Shown piece by piece: positions 35,345 through 46,675 of a stretch of DNA of 64,000 nt. The stretch comes from Heterodera schachtii (lineage: Eukaryota > Nematoda > Chromadorea > Rhabditida > Heteroderidae). Numbering within the stretch: the stretch's first letter is position 1; every line of letters begins with the position of its first letter. The notes under the pieces were generated by a model, which searched no databases, had not been told where the DNA came from, and worked only from the letters and a program-made list of their open reading frames with translations. The stretch is taken from contig SIJG01000077.1 in NCBI GenBank assembly GCA_023374025.1, positions 137,242 through 201,241 on the forward strand, written 5' to 3'. Position numbers and translations under genes: made by a program.

Positions 35345-35872
35345 ATGAGAATTGAGCCCGGAAATTATAATTTTGAAGGTGCTGAGCAGACGAGAAGTGA
35401 TGTGCTAGAATGGGCTCTTGCGCAGGTAAGTATCCCCAAAAATTCGGAGTGCCACCACCGATCATCCTTTTAAAAATTGAATTTTCAGCACACATCAAGA
35501 AGAAACAACAAATTAGTGCTTCTTCTTTTTCTTCTGGCGTTGGATCTTGGAATTGCAGGCCTTATTCAGGGTACATTCCTAATTTTTTGAGTTATACCAT
35601 CAAAAAATTTCCATCAAGTGTAGGGTGCAAACTAATAATAATATTTAATTTCACATTTCGCGCACCTCAGGCATAGACGGGGGACGCTCCTCCCAACTGT
35701 CATTCCCGAGACGCGTTTTGAACAGACAGATGATGAACCTGAGATGCGACAGAACACGCAGTTACGAAGCCCGAAAAGTTTGTCAAAGAAGAGGACAGCA
35801 CTCCAGAAAGCTTCAAATGTATTTGATTTCAGTGCGAGAAGAGAAATTTGGGAATTTTTTTCGTTAATATGA
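35345..35872 (+). CDS. small single-TM protein, tandem copy 1
   Basis: Exon 1 (35345-35425) reads MRIEPGNYNFEGAEQTRSDV then LEWALAQ. Exon 2 (35489-35570) reads HTSRRNNKLVLLLFLLALD then LGIAGLIQ, a positive cluster followed by one membrane segment. In phase 1, the next exon from 35655 gives DFAHLRHRRGTLLPTVIPET, then QTDDEPEMRQNTQLRSPKSL and ends SARREIWEFFSLI. However, the base before 35655 is AC where the second copy has AG, so that acceptor is broken here; splicing at CCTCAG (35670) would give another open frame. The topology suggests a type II or tail-facing membrane protein. The family is not recognised. Confidence 0.5.
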
Positions 35873-36139
35873 TTAAAAAATTTGTATGCATAAATTTTTA
35901 ATGCCTTTTCAATTTTTATGGCGTTAAGTCGTTTTGTGTAATTTGTGCCTTTTATGCCATTTAAATAATATTCGTGCCTAAAAATCCGGCTATGTAAATA
36001 TTACAGTTTCTAAGGAAGAAAAATCATAAACAGAAAAATTGAACATTTCGCCATATATTTGAAAACATGGCCTCGGATACTTTCACATGACGCTCCAAAT
36101 GTTCAATAAATTAAAATTTTGTTTTTTGTTAAGAAAAAA

Positions 36140-36539
36140 ATGAGAATTGAGCCCGGAAATTATAATTTTGAAGGTGTGAGAAGACGACAAGTGATGTGCT
36201 AGAATGGGATCATGCGCAGGTAAGTATCCCCAAAAATTCGGAGTGCAACCACCGGTCAGCCTTTTAAAAATTGAATTTTCAGCGCACATCAAGAAGCAAC
36301 AACAAATTTGTGCTTCTTCTTTTTCTTTTGGCGTTGGGTCTTGGAATTGCAGGCCTTATTATGGGTAAATTCCTAATTTTTTTGAGTTATATCATGAAAA
36401 AATTGTCATCAAGGGGGGAGGGTGCAAACTAATATTGATATTTAATTTCAGATTTCGCGCACCTCAGGCACTTTTCGACGTGGTACTCGACGAGGCGACG
36501 CTCCTTCCAACCGTCATCCCAGAGATGCGGCTTGAATGA
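36140..36539 (+). pseudogene. small single-TM protein, tandem copy 2, frameshifted
   Basis: Same exon plan as the copy 0.8 kb upstream: exons 36140-36219, 36283-36364 and one starting 36452. A one-base loss after GAAGGTG in exon 1 leads to a stop at TGCTAG. Exon 2 keeps the hydrophobic LVLLLFLLALGLGIAGLI. The third exon has an intact TTTCAG acceptor, and a downstream frame DVVLDEATLLPTVIPEMRLE homologous to copy 1, but phase 1 entry does not reach it. A roughly 17-bp length difference separates the copies there. Confidence 0.55.
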
Positions 36540-37263
36540 TGTCGACACTGGTGCATGAACAAATGGGTATTATATAGGGTAAATTTTCAGATACATTGAC
36601 ATAGTAAGAATTATAGTTTTAATTCTAATTTAACCCACATTTGAATTTATTTAAATGCAGAATTTTTTGCCTATTTGAATTTTTTAGCTAGATTATTTTA
36701 TTAGCAATTATAACATTATCACCAAAAGGCTTATACTCTTAAGCGTCACTATTTCTAAGATTGTCCATTTGAAGAGGAGGCCGAATTTTAAAAACATTAA
36801 TGATGTTGATTTTGAAAAATTGTTCAATTTTTTAAGAAATATGTGAATTCTTGAAAATTAATCTCGCCTCCCACAAGCATAAGTCCACTGGGCTATAAGA
36901 TAATGGAAAACCCAGTTAATTCTCCGAGTGGCACCACCAACCAAAGCATGTGAACAGATATTGGGTAGGTGCTGAATTATCTTCCCCTTTTTGATAAAAG
37001 TTAAAAAATCTCCGAAAGTTTGGCTTGAGAAAATGGTTTATGTAATTAAATAGCCTCATCTGCCCTCTACAAATGGCACCAAAAAGTTTTATAATCTTTC
37101 AAAGTGCCTGAAAAAAATCCTTGAACCGGTGTGGTTCAAATTTGTCAAAACGGTTTTTCCGGTTTTTACATACCCAAAAACCTTTTTTTTGAATGCACAC
37201 CTAATATTAAAAATTGACAAAAATGTTCTCATAAAAATTAGTTAATCTTTATCATATAGGATG

Positions 37264-37618
37264 CGGTAGGGGCCAGTTGAGTCTGAGCCAAGCTTAAAAC
37301 ATCAACTTTTTTCTTTGTTGACCAAATTTTATAAATTTAGTATAATTGGAAAGCCCTATGTTTAGAAGCCGTTGAAACGTTATTTCTAAGCGATTAAACA
37401 ACCCATAAAAAAGTTGCAACAATAAAACCACAATAAGTCAGAATTTTTGCATGTTTTTATTTATAACTTTTTTACATGTCGGTTTATCTTTGTGATTTTT
37501 GGGAAGTCAATAGAGAGTGTTAAAAGCTTTAGAATGATACCAAGTTTGTTGAATTTTCCAAAAAGAAAAAAGTTATATAACATTTTAAACTTGGCTCAGA
37601 CGCAACTGGCCCGCTCCG
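37264..37618. mobile_element. hairpin element FB7 with 9-bp target duplication
   Basis: Flanks TATAGGATG at 37255-37263 and TTTAGGATG at 37619-37627 (8/9). Ends CGGTAGGGGCCAGTTG and CGGAGCGGGCCAGTTG. The core is diverged (TTTAGTATAATTGGAAAGC; inverted partner GCTTTAGAATGATACCAAG). Subfamily C. Confidence 0.8.
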
Positions 37619-37627
37619 TTTAGGATG

Positions 37628-37912
37628 ACCCAAAGCACATTCTTGCGATGTTCCAAAGCAGCAAATAAATTTATTTAATTAAAAAATAAGCCCATTATTA
37701 TTTAGGCGAAAAATTGGGGTGGAAGGCCGGATGGATGAATTTTGTTTTGTGGCCATCTTTCCTTACGACCTGCTGCTGGGGTGTCCGCCAAGTGTCACCA
37801 TATTATTTAGGCGAAAAATTGGGGTGGAAGGCCGGGTTTGAACCGCCGCTCGGGGCCCTCAGCCATTACACCCATAAAGCCCTCTCCTCAAAAAAGGAAT
37901 GAGATTTAAATT
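37628..37912. repeat. repeat E, copy 1 (shortened)
   Basis: Reverse complement of the loop of the first palindrome (41761-42269) but lacking about 215 bp in the middle. Carries two direct copies of GGCGAAAAATTGGGGTGGAA. Its complement GGGTGTAATGGCTGAGG...GCGGTTCAAACCCGGCC resembles tRNA D-arm and T-arm boxes, so a tRNA-derived (SINE-like) origin is possible but unproven. Confidence 0.7.
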
Positions 37913-38989
37913 TTTACGAATTTGATAAATTTCTTCAGATTATCATTCTTGGAAGATACCATTAATAAATCGAAATTAATATAATAGTTATAGCAGATAT
38001 CTAATGAAAATAACAACTTAAATTTATTGCCGAGTTTAATTGAAATTTTTTTTTAAGTGTATTAAGTTTTCAAATAATTTTCATATTAGAAAGCTGCCAA
38101 ACTAACAATAATTCTGGAATTTTATTTTTTCTTATTATAATTTATAAAATTTGCATTTGTTACGCAACATGTTGCCTATTTCATTAAATGCATTTTAAAT
38201 TTGATTTGTAAATGATCGCGTTTATCGCATGTTATGTAGCATTTCCATTGTAACCATTTTGCATTTGTATAATTTTTGTTTTTTTAACGGCTTATTTATT
38301 TTCCATCAAATATGTAATTTTCTTGCCATTACTTTTACCATCTTGGCAACTTATCATTGTTGAATTTTATTTTCCAGCTTATTTATATTATAATAAATTT
38401 GGACAAAATAAAATATTAAAATCAAGAAATTATTTAATCTGCTTAAATGGATTTTTTCATTTATTAAAGTTTTCTGGTTTAATTAATTTTATTAATGAAT
38501 AAAATAAAATAAAATAATAGTTTAGTAAAATAAATAATATTATTTTTTAATTATAATAGAATTTGTCAAGTGATCGAACATTTAACACCAAAAGACTTAA
38601 AATTTCTTTCCTGATTATATTTTTTCTTAAAAAATAGGTAAAAAATCGAGACCGAGCTGGGCCGAGGAAAGTAAATAATTCTTTTAGTGCTAATATATTT
38701 CAAAAATATTGGTTTCGACAGTAAGATTTAAAAATTAATGCCAAATAAAATGGGAATTTAAGAAAATTATTAAATTATAAAACCGAAATGCATTTTTGAA
38801 TATTACAAGAAAAGTTGCGTATTCCATTATAAAAGATTTGGTCAAATTGTTAAATTTCACCGAAATTGATTGCCCTAAGCTTTCTCTCGGTATGTAGCAC
38901 ATGACATTCTCGAAAACTTTTGAGAATATCTAAGTCTTGATAGGTCTATAGAATTTTGTCTGACGATTCTTAAATATAATTGAAAAGAT
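37913..38989. other. AT-rich DNA, no gene seen
   Basis: Very A/T-rich spacer between repeat E and the left palindrome arm, with no exon-like signal. Confidence 0.5.
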
Positions 38990-40778
38990 GAATTTTTGTT
39001 TTCTCTTTTATTTTTCCTAATGTCAGTATTTGCCTTTTTTGCATTTAAAAACCCGGAGACCGTAAGAAAAGAAAGTTCATTTTCAGCAAAAAAAAAACCT
39101 ATTATGAAATAGAGCCAAAAATCCAATAAAATTCCCGATAGGGACTCTCTCAAATCTTTTTTTTTTCTTCAAGAATGTAAAAAATTTTGAATTCATTATT
39201 TCTATGTTCTTTTTTCCATTGCTTTGTATTCCAAAAAGTAGAGCAATAAAAAAACATTTTAACTTTTCATAAGAAAAGTTTTATTTTTCTTAGCTATTCC
39301 ATGTTATATTTTTATTTTTTTTGATGCACACCGACTAATTTTTTTTTATGTTTTTAATAAAATAATTTTTTTTTTTCATTTATTTTATTTTTTGTCTAGG
39401 TCATAGTTGATGATTGTTGATCGTTTTTTTTATATATTTATTGTTCATTAAAATAAAATAATGAATTATATTAATGCTAAATGGGCCCATAATGACGAAA
39501 AACACGAACATGGATATAGGTAAAAATTTAAAAATTAAGCCAAATTTGTTCTGAACAATCAAAATGATTTAAAAAAAAATCCATTTTAATAAAACTCCTT
39601 TTTATATATTGTTAGATAAACATTTTTTAAATAAGTATTTAAACATTTTTGGTTCATTTTATTTTGGAAAAAACCAATAAAAATATTTTGGATAATTAAA
39701 TTATTAAATTTAAAAAATCATTAATTTTTGTTTTAATGAAATTATGAAAAAGCTAGAAAATTGTTACAGAAATTACAGTACGCACCCACCGTTTGTTACC
39801 GAAGAAAAATGGAAATGAAACTGTTGCACAAAAAGGAGAAAAATGCATTTGCGACGCAATATTTGAAAAAAGTTTTAATAATTTAATTTTCTCAACATCG
39901 AACTAACGATTTTTTGTTTTAAAAAAAATTTTTTATTGCATTTCTTCGCTTTATAAAACTGAATTATTATTATATTATTAGTATTATTTATTTATTTAAC
40001 AAATTTTTTGGAAAAATGCGATTTATTGACAGACTTTCGCCAAAAAATGACCAGTTTTGCGATTTTGAGACAATTGGCGACCGTTTTTACATTCAAAAAG
40101 CTTTTTTTGCGGCGCGTTTTTTTCAAAAAAAAAAATCTTTTTTTGAGGGAGTGCGATAAAATTTTGTAATTTTAATGAGATTTGCTAATCGCACATCCCT
40201 ATAGTTTTTGATACCTTTTCAACATTTCAATTTTTCATTTTAGTGTGTCCTTTTAATTCCAATTTTGTCCCTTTGATTTTAATAAAGCTTAACTTTTCAT
40301 GTTTATTTGTTTTGGTTTGAGTTTATGACATATTTTATTGGCCAAACTATCAAAAACCCAAATTCGAATAAAAAATTCTCTTTTTTCTTTATAAAAATGC
40401 AATTCTTCGGGATCTATGATGATTAAACAAGACCACTACACAAGGGGTGACGTTTGGTAATTTGTAGATAAGTTTTCGCAAATTATTCATTTTTGTGCAA
40501 AGCAAGCCAAGTCAAAACAAATCAAGATATCATTATTTTAATTTTATTCTTTTAATTCATCCATACAATTATTATGTAACAATTTTGCCGAAATAAATTG
40601 CGAAATTTAAATATAAATTATTTCTATGGGTCATCATTTTGCCGCAATTTATTTTTAATTGACCCTAAAAAATATGTAAGCAAAATCAACAGAAAAATTA
40701 ATGATCATTTCTTTATTTGTTTGCCCTTTGAATGAAACAATAATTATAAGTAAAGAAAAAAAAAATTAAAATCTGAAA

Positions 40779-41465
40779 ATGTTAGGAATTTTCAAAGCCA
40801 TTAAAATGTCAATTTCGACCAATTCAACAAATGGCGATTTCACACCAACAGAAGGAGGTAATGAGAAAAAGAGAAACCCCGTAGAAAATAAATTTAATTT
40901 TGGAGGTGCATTAAATAATAATTTCATTTTGCAAATTAAAATTAGTATAATTCTAAGAAGATAATTGTGACTCAATTAGTTTGGACAACGATGGACAATC
41001 TGATGGAAAAGTCACTGATCAGCAGCAACCAAAAGTGAGCAATTAAATTCAATATTTATTATAGAAATACGAGAAAGATTTAAATAAAGATAGAAAATTT
41101 AAAACAATTAAAAGGAATTTCGTGAAAAGTGTGCCAAAATGGAAATGGATTTCAAAATTTTCAAATTGGAAATATATAATAAAATTGATTAAAAATATGA
41201 CATAAATTAACAAATGAATGCATAAATTTAATTTTGGCCACTCCGTCCAATGTGTTTTTAATTTTTTGTTGTTGCAGATAAAACTATTCTTATACATACA
41301 AATGCACAAAATATTTATGTACTTTTTTGGCATATATTTTTATATTTTGTTCGATAATTTTGACAAAAAATTTGCAAAATTTACCCTCAAAACAGATTTT
41401 AAAATCAATTAACTTTTAATCCAATTTAGAAATTGCTTGAAGAAAAGTTGAGAACAAAGAACTGA
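40779..41465 (+). CDS. possible three-exon small protein in palindrome 1, left copy
   Basis: Exon 1 (40779-40857) reads MLGIFKAIKMSISTNSTNGD then FTPTEG. Exon 2 (40961 or 40958 to 41034) reads CDSISLDNDGQSDGKVTDQQ then QPK. Exon 3 (41430-41465) reads KLLEEKLRTKN and stop. Donors are GTAATG and GTGAGC, acceptors AAG and TTTAG, and phases agree throughout, giving about 62 residues. No family recognised; could be an old exon set or chance. The mirror copy in the right arm is essentially identical, so its conservation carries no independent weight. Confidence 0.3.
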
Positions 41466-41511
41466 TGTTGGAACATTTTTTGATTCAGTCGAAACTTGCC
41501 AAAACAGAAGG

Positions 41512-41756
41512 TGCTGAGTCGTTATATAAAAACCATCAATAAGGGCGTTATATAAAAAACCATCAAATGGAAATTTGCAACAAAAAACTGCCCATAACTT
41601 TTGTCAAAGTCAACAAAATTAGACATTCTTGGTATAGTTCGATAGCCCTAACATTTATCTATTAGCTCATCTAAACTTTAGAAAATTTGGCCAAGTTTGA
41701 GCAAAGTTATGCCCAAGAGTACCCAAGGCACCGGGTTTTCATACTTTTTTGGCCAT
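41512..41756. mobile_element. hairpin element FB8, half copy at palindrome inner end
   Basis: Begins GGTGCTGAGTCGTTATATAA. The tip motif GTTATATAAAAACCATCAA is written twice (41521 and 41547). The core has CTTGGTATAGTTCGATAGC. It stops at the palindrome loop and is mirrored at 42306-42550. Confidence 0.6.
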
Positions 41757-41760
41757 TTTA

Positions 41761-42290
41761 AATCTCATTCCTTTTTTGAGGAGAGGGCTTTATGGGTGTA
41801 ATGGCTGAGGGCCCCGAGCGGCGGTTCAAACCCGGCCTTCCACCCCAATTTTTCGCCTAAATAATATGGTGACACTTGGCGGACACCCCAGCAGCAGCAA
41901 ATCGTTTGGTCTTCACACCACCGAAACTCCAGAGACAACATCTGGCACTGGGGCAAAAAAACCAGAGGCGCGCCGATCCTTGCATAGCGGAAAACGGCCC
42001 AACGCCATCTCTCGAGCGAGGGCACTCGAATATGAGAGGAGGGGAATGTAATGGCTGATCGAAAATAGCTGTGAGAGCTGAAAATGCTGTTGGAGCAAAA
42101 GCATCAGGGGCCAAAATGAAGGAAAGAATGGCCCCAAAACAAAATTCATCCATCCGGCCTTCCACCCCAATTTTTCGCCTAAATAATAATGGGCTTATTT
42201 TTTAATTAAATAAATTTATTTGCTAGTTTGGAACATCGCAGGAATGTGCTTTGGCTCATCCTAACGGAGCGGGCCAGTTGCGTTTTCACT
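41761..42290. repeat. palindrome 1 loop: repeat E, copy 2, with an FB end
   Basis: Full-length version of repeat E in inverse orientation to 37628-37912, including about 215 bp absent there (about 41900-42118). It ends at 42270-42290 with CGGAGCGGGCCAGTTGCG, the right terminus of FB7 plus its flanking target site, so the loop is an inverted duplicate of 37.6-37.9 kb. Confidence 0.85.
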
Positions 42291-42305
42291 GGTTTAAAAA
42301 AAGTT

Positions 42306-45071
42306 ATGGCCAAAAAAGTATGAAAACCCGGTGCCTTGGGTACTCTTGGGCATAACTTTGCTCAAACTTGGCCAAATTTTCTAAAGTTTAGATGAGCTAA
42401 TAGATAAATGTTAGGGCTATCGAACTATACCAAGAATGTCTAATTTTGTTGACTTTGACAAAAGTTATGGGCAGTTTTTTGTTGCAAATTTCCATTTGAT
42501 GGTTTTTTATATAACGCCCTTATTGATGGTTTTTATATAACGACTCAGCACCTTCTGTTTTGGCAAGTTTCGACTGAATCAAAAAATGTTCCAACATCAG
42601 TTCTTTGTTCTCAACTTTTCTTCAAGCAATTTCTAAATTGGATTAAAAGTTAATTGATTTTAAAATCTGTTTTGAGGGTAAATTTTGCAAATTTTTTGTC
42701 AAAATTATCGAACAAAATATAAAAATATATGCCAAAAAAGTACATAAATATTTTGTGCATTTGTATGTATAAGAATAGTTTTATCTGCAACAACAAAAAA
42801 TTAAAAACACATTGGACGGAGTGGCCAAAATTAAATTTATGCATTCATTTGTTAATTTATGTCATATTTTTAATCAATTTTATTATATATTTCCAATTTG
42901 AAAATTTTGAAATCCATTTCCATTTTGGCACACTTTTCACGAAATTCCTTTTAATTGTTTTAAATTTTCTATCTTTATTTAAATCTTTCTCGTATTTCTA
43001 TAATAAATATTGAATTTAATTGCTCACTTTTGGTTGCTGCTGATCAGTGACTTTTCCATCAGATTGTCCATCGTTGTCCAAACTAATTGAGTCACAATTA
43101 TCTTCTTAGAATTATACTAATTTTAATTTGCAAAATGAAATTATTATTTAATGCACCTCCAAAATTAAATTTATTTTCTACGGGGTTTCTCTTTTTCTCA
43201 TTACCTCCTTCTGTTGGTGTGAAATCGCCATTTGTTGAATTGGTCGAAATTGACATTTTAATGGCTTTGAAAATTCCTAACATTTTCAGATTTTAATTTT
43301 TTTTTTCTTTACTTATAATTATTGTTTCATTCAAAGGGCAAACAAATAAAGAAATGATCATTAATTTTTCTGTTGATTTTGCTTACATATTTTTTAGGGT
43401 CAATTAAAATAATAAATTGCGGCAAAATGATGACCCATAGAAATAATTTATATTTAAATTTCGTAATTTATTTCGGCAAAATTGTTACATAATAATTGTA
43501 TGGATGAATTAAAAGAATAAAATTAAAATAATGATATCTTGATTTGTTTTGACTTGGCTTGCTTTGCACAAAAATGAATAATTTGCGAAAACTTATCTAC
43601 AAATTACCAAACGTCACCCCTTGTGTAGTGGTCTTGTTTAATCATCATAGATCCCGAAGAATTGCATTTTTATAAAGAAAAAAGAGAATTTTTTATTCGA
43701 ATTTGGGTTTTTGATAGTTTGGCCAATAAAATATGTCATAAACTCAAACCAAAACAAATAAACATGAAAAGTTAAGCTTTATTAAAATCAAAGGGACAAA
43801 ATTGGAATTAAAAGGACACACTAAAATGAAAAATTGAAATGTTGAAAAGGTATCAAAAACTATAGGGATGTGCGATTAGCAAATCTCATTAAAATTACAA
43901 AATTTTATCGCACTCCCTCAAAAAAAGATTTTTTTTTTTGAAAAAAACGCGCCGCAAAAAAAGCTTTTTGAATGTAAAAACGGTCGCCAATTGTCTCAAA
44001 ATCGCAAAACTGGTCATTTTTTGGCGAAAGTCTGTCAATAAATCGCATTTTTCCAAAAAATTTGTTAAATAAATAAATAATACTAATAATATAATAATAA
44101 TTCAGTTTTATAAAGCGAAGAAATGCAATAAAAAATTTTTTTTAAAACAAAAAATCGTTAGTTCGATGTTGAGAAAATTAAATTATTAAAACTTTTTTCA
44201 AATATTGCGTCGCAAATGCATTTTTCTCCTTTTTGTGCAACAGTTTCATTTCCATTTTTCTTCGGTAACAAACGGTGGGTGCGTACTGTAATTTCTGTAA
44301 CAATTTTCTAGCTTTTTCATAATTTCATTAAAACAAAAATTAATGATTTTTTAAATTTAATAATTTAATTATCCAAAATATTTTTATTGGTTTTTTCCAA
44401 AATAAAATGAACCAAAAATGTTTAAATACTTATTTAAAAAATGTTTATCTAACAATATATAAAAAGGAGTTTTATTAAAATGGATTTTTTTTTAAATCAT
44501 TTTGATTGTTCAGAACAAATTTGGCTTAATTTTTAAATTTTTACCTATATCCATGTTCGTGTTTTTCGTCATTATGGGCCCATTTAGCATTAATATAATT
44601 CATTATTTTATTTTAATGAACAATAAATATATAAAAAAAACGATCAACAATCATCAACTATGACCTAGACAAAAAATAAAATAAATGAAAAAAAAAATTA
44701 TTTTATTAAAAACATAAAAAAAATTAGTCGGTGTGCATCAAAAAAAATAAAAATATAACATGGAATAACTAAGAAAAATAAAACTTTTCTTATGAAAAGT
44801 TAAATGTTTTTTTATTGCTCTACTTTTTGGAATACAAAGCAATGGAAAAAAGAACATAGAAATAATGAATTCAAAATTTTTTACATTCTTGAAGAAAAAA
44901 AAAAGATTTGAGAGAGTCCCTATCGGGAATTTTATTGGATTTTTGGCTCTATTTCATAATAGGTTTTTTTTTTGCTGAAAATGAACTTTCTTTTCTTACG
45001 GTCTCCGGGTTTTTAAATGCAAAAAAGGCAAATACTGACATTAGGAAAAATAAAAGAGAAAACAAAAATTC
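42306..45071. repeat. palindrome 1, right arm
   Basis: Reverse complement of 38990-41756. Its outer end abuts the 87-bp satellite directly. Confidence 0.95.
42597..43283 (-). CDS. possible three-exon small protein in palindrome 1, right copy
   Basis: Mirror image of 40779-41465: exons 43283-43205, 43101-43028 and 42632-42597, with the same frames and splice sites. Same doubts apply. Confidence 0.3.
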
Positions 45072-45800
45072 GATTGAGGAGCGGATTCGTGGCTTAAATT
45101 TTCACCACCACCGGGTTGGCAGACCGGGTGTATGGCTTAAGTTGCCACCACCCGCGGATGGATAGGCCGGGTGTATGGCTTTAGTTGCCAACATCCGGCA
45201 GGGGATAGGAGGGATTGGTGGCTTAAGTTTCCAACACCCGCGGATGGATAGGCCGGGTGTATGGCTTTAGTTGCCAACATCCGGCAGGGGATGAGGAGGA
45301 ATTGGTGGCTTAAGTTGCCACCACGCGCGGATGGGTAGGCTGCGTGTATGGCTTTAGTTGCCAACATCCGGCAGGGGATGAGGAGGAATTGGTGGCTTAA
45401 GTTGCCACCACCCGCGGATGGGTAGGCCGGGTGTATGGCTTTAGTTGCCAACATCCGGCAGGGGATGAGGAGGAATTGGTGGCTTAAGTTGCCACCACAC
45501 GCGGATGAATAGTCCGGGTGTATGGCTTTAGTTGCCAACATCCGGCAGGGGATAAGGAGGAATTGGTGGATTAAGTTGCCACCACCCGCGGATGGATAGG
45601 CCGGGTGCATGGCTTTAGTTGCCAACATCCGGCAGGGGATGAGGAGGAATTGGTGGCTTAAGTTGCCACCACCTAAGGATGGATAGGCCGGGTGTATGGC
45701 TTTAGTTGCCAACATCCGACAGGGGATGAGGAGGAATTGGTGGCTTAAGTTGCCACCACCTAAGGATGGATAGTCCGGGTGTATGGCTTTTGTTGCCAAC
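45071..45800. repeat. 87-bp satellite, about 8 units, open in one frame
   Basis: Unit starts (GATGGATAGG or variant) at 45158, 45243, 45330, 45417, 45504, 45591, 45678 and 45765. Since 87 is 29 codons, the minus strand stays open for 221 codons (45802-45137) as a 29-residue repeat containing MLATKAIHP, YPSAGGGNLSHQFLLIPCR and variants. Substitutions fall at all codon positions in my reading, so a protein is not established. Confidence 0.9.
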
Positions 45801-45864
45801 ATCCGGCTCAGTGCACTTTTACGACATGTTCATTGGGAAGAACATTGTTAACTTCGGTTTTCCT

Positions 45865-46134
45865 TCGGGACACCATTCTTGGAATTAGCACTGAAAAGGG
45901 AAACAACCGATTGGAGGAAATGACCGCCGAATTCAAACGGCAGAAAGACGAGGCGGTTAAGGTGTTGTATCTTGGCACTAATCTAATCGCAATATGGCAT
46001 AAACATTTCGAAGGAGTCAACCAGACGGGTCCATTGTTTCAACAATTCGTCAAAATGGGAAACTTACACGAAGCACTGAAGCTGTACGGGCGAGGAATGC
46101 GCGAATATTGCACCACACCCAATCAAATTTACAG
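45865..46134 (+). pseudogene. COP9 signalosome subunit 1-like exon fragment
   Basis: CSN1 (GPS1) is a PCI/TPR subunit of the COP9 signalosome, which removes NEDD8 from cullins. The frame reads LEEMTAEFKRQKDEAVKVLY then LGTNLIAIW, and MGNLHEALKLYGRGMREYCT, matching the CSN1 block GDLSNALKCYSRARDYCTS and the helix before it. It ends at a plausible donor ACAG|GTGTCT. I found no following exon encoding the expected NVIKVS..L.NW segment, and upstream it runs straight into satellite. I read it as a stranded gene fragment; a live gene with distant exons is possible. Confidence 0.5.
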
Positions 46135-46408
46135 GTGTCTTTAGAAACTCCAATAGTTTTTTGTACTTAAAATCTCAATCCCTATTCATTAAGATGCTCA
46201 TCATTGGAAGCCCACAACTGAAATTACAGCCTTTTATTAATGTCCATTCCAATGGCATTTTATTAAGTTTTCGTTTATACCACGGCAGATACTAAAATTA
46301 ATTAATTTTCCTGTAAATTTTGTAATTTTATTGTTGAGATCGTATAAATTAAATATAAATTAATGTGCTTTGTTTATAACAGATTGTGTGCTTTCATATA
46401 ATTTATAG

Positions 46409-46611
46409 GCCTTTGTGGAAAACAATTTGCTGTTGGATATGAGCGACGCCCAAGCTACAATGCTTTTCATCCAAATGATCATGGATTCGTTGCAGAGCAA
46501 ATTTCCTCGGCTGAATTTCCTCGCCCACACTTTGGCCCAATTTCGGGGCAATCCCCTCGGGGGCTGAAGCGAGGATATGAACAGACTCAGCTTCATCTCC
46601 GAACTTTACAA
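46409..46611 (+). pseudogene. orphan exon with in-frame stop
   Basis: After a TTTATAG acceptor the frame reads AFVENNLLLDMSDAQATMLF then IQMIMDSLQSKFPRLNFLA and QFRGNPLGG. A TGA at 46565-46567 interrupts it, and the same frame continues SEDMNRLSFISELY up to a GTGAGC donor at 46612. The helical, protein-like sequence on both sides of the stop argues for a once-coding exon now disabled. The family is not recognised, and it need not belong to the CSN1 fragment next to it. Confidence 0.45.
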
Positions 46612-46675
46612 GTGAGCCGGAAAAGCGATACTAATCAGCAGCATAAGGCTCAGCAAAATTCAAGGACATAAAATG

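Larger units (their letters stand above)
38990..41756. repeat. palindrome 1, left arm
   Basis: Reverse complement of 42306-45071 with only occasional single-base or homopolymer differences. Paired coordinates sum to 84061-84062. The arm contains a possible three-exon mini-gene, a GGCGCG..CTTTTTTTGAGGGA repeat fragment near 40110, and a half hairpin element at its inner end. Confidence 0.95.

Noticed and set aside
37628..42269. tRNA gene in repeat E
   Set aside because: GGTTCAAACC and TGGCTGAGG boxes are present, but no acceptor stem or anticodon arm folds to a cloverleaf; at most a tRNA-derived relic.
42306..45071. Pure sequencing or adaptor artefact as full explanation of palindrome 1
   Set aside because: Arms differ by scattered bases and homopolymers, and the loop holds sequence missing from its outer copy. 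The artefact is not excluded but does not explain everything.
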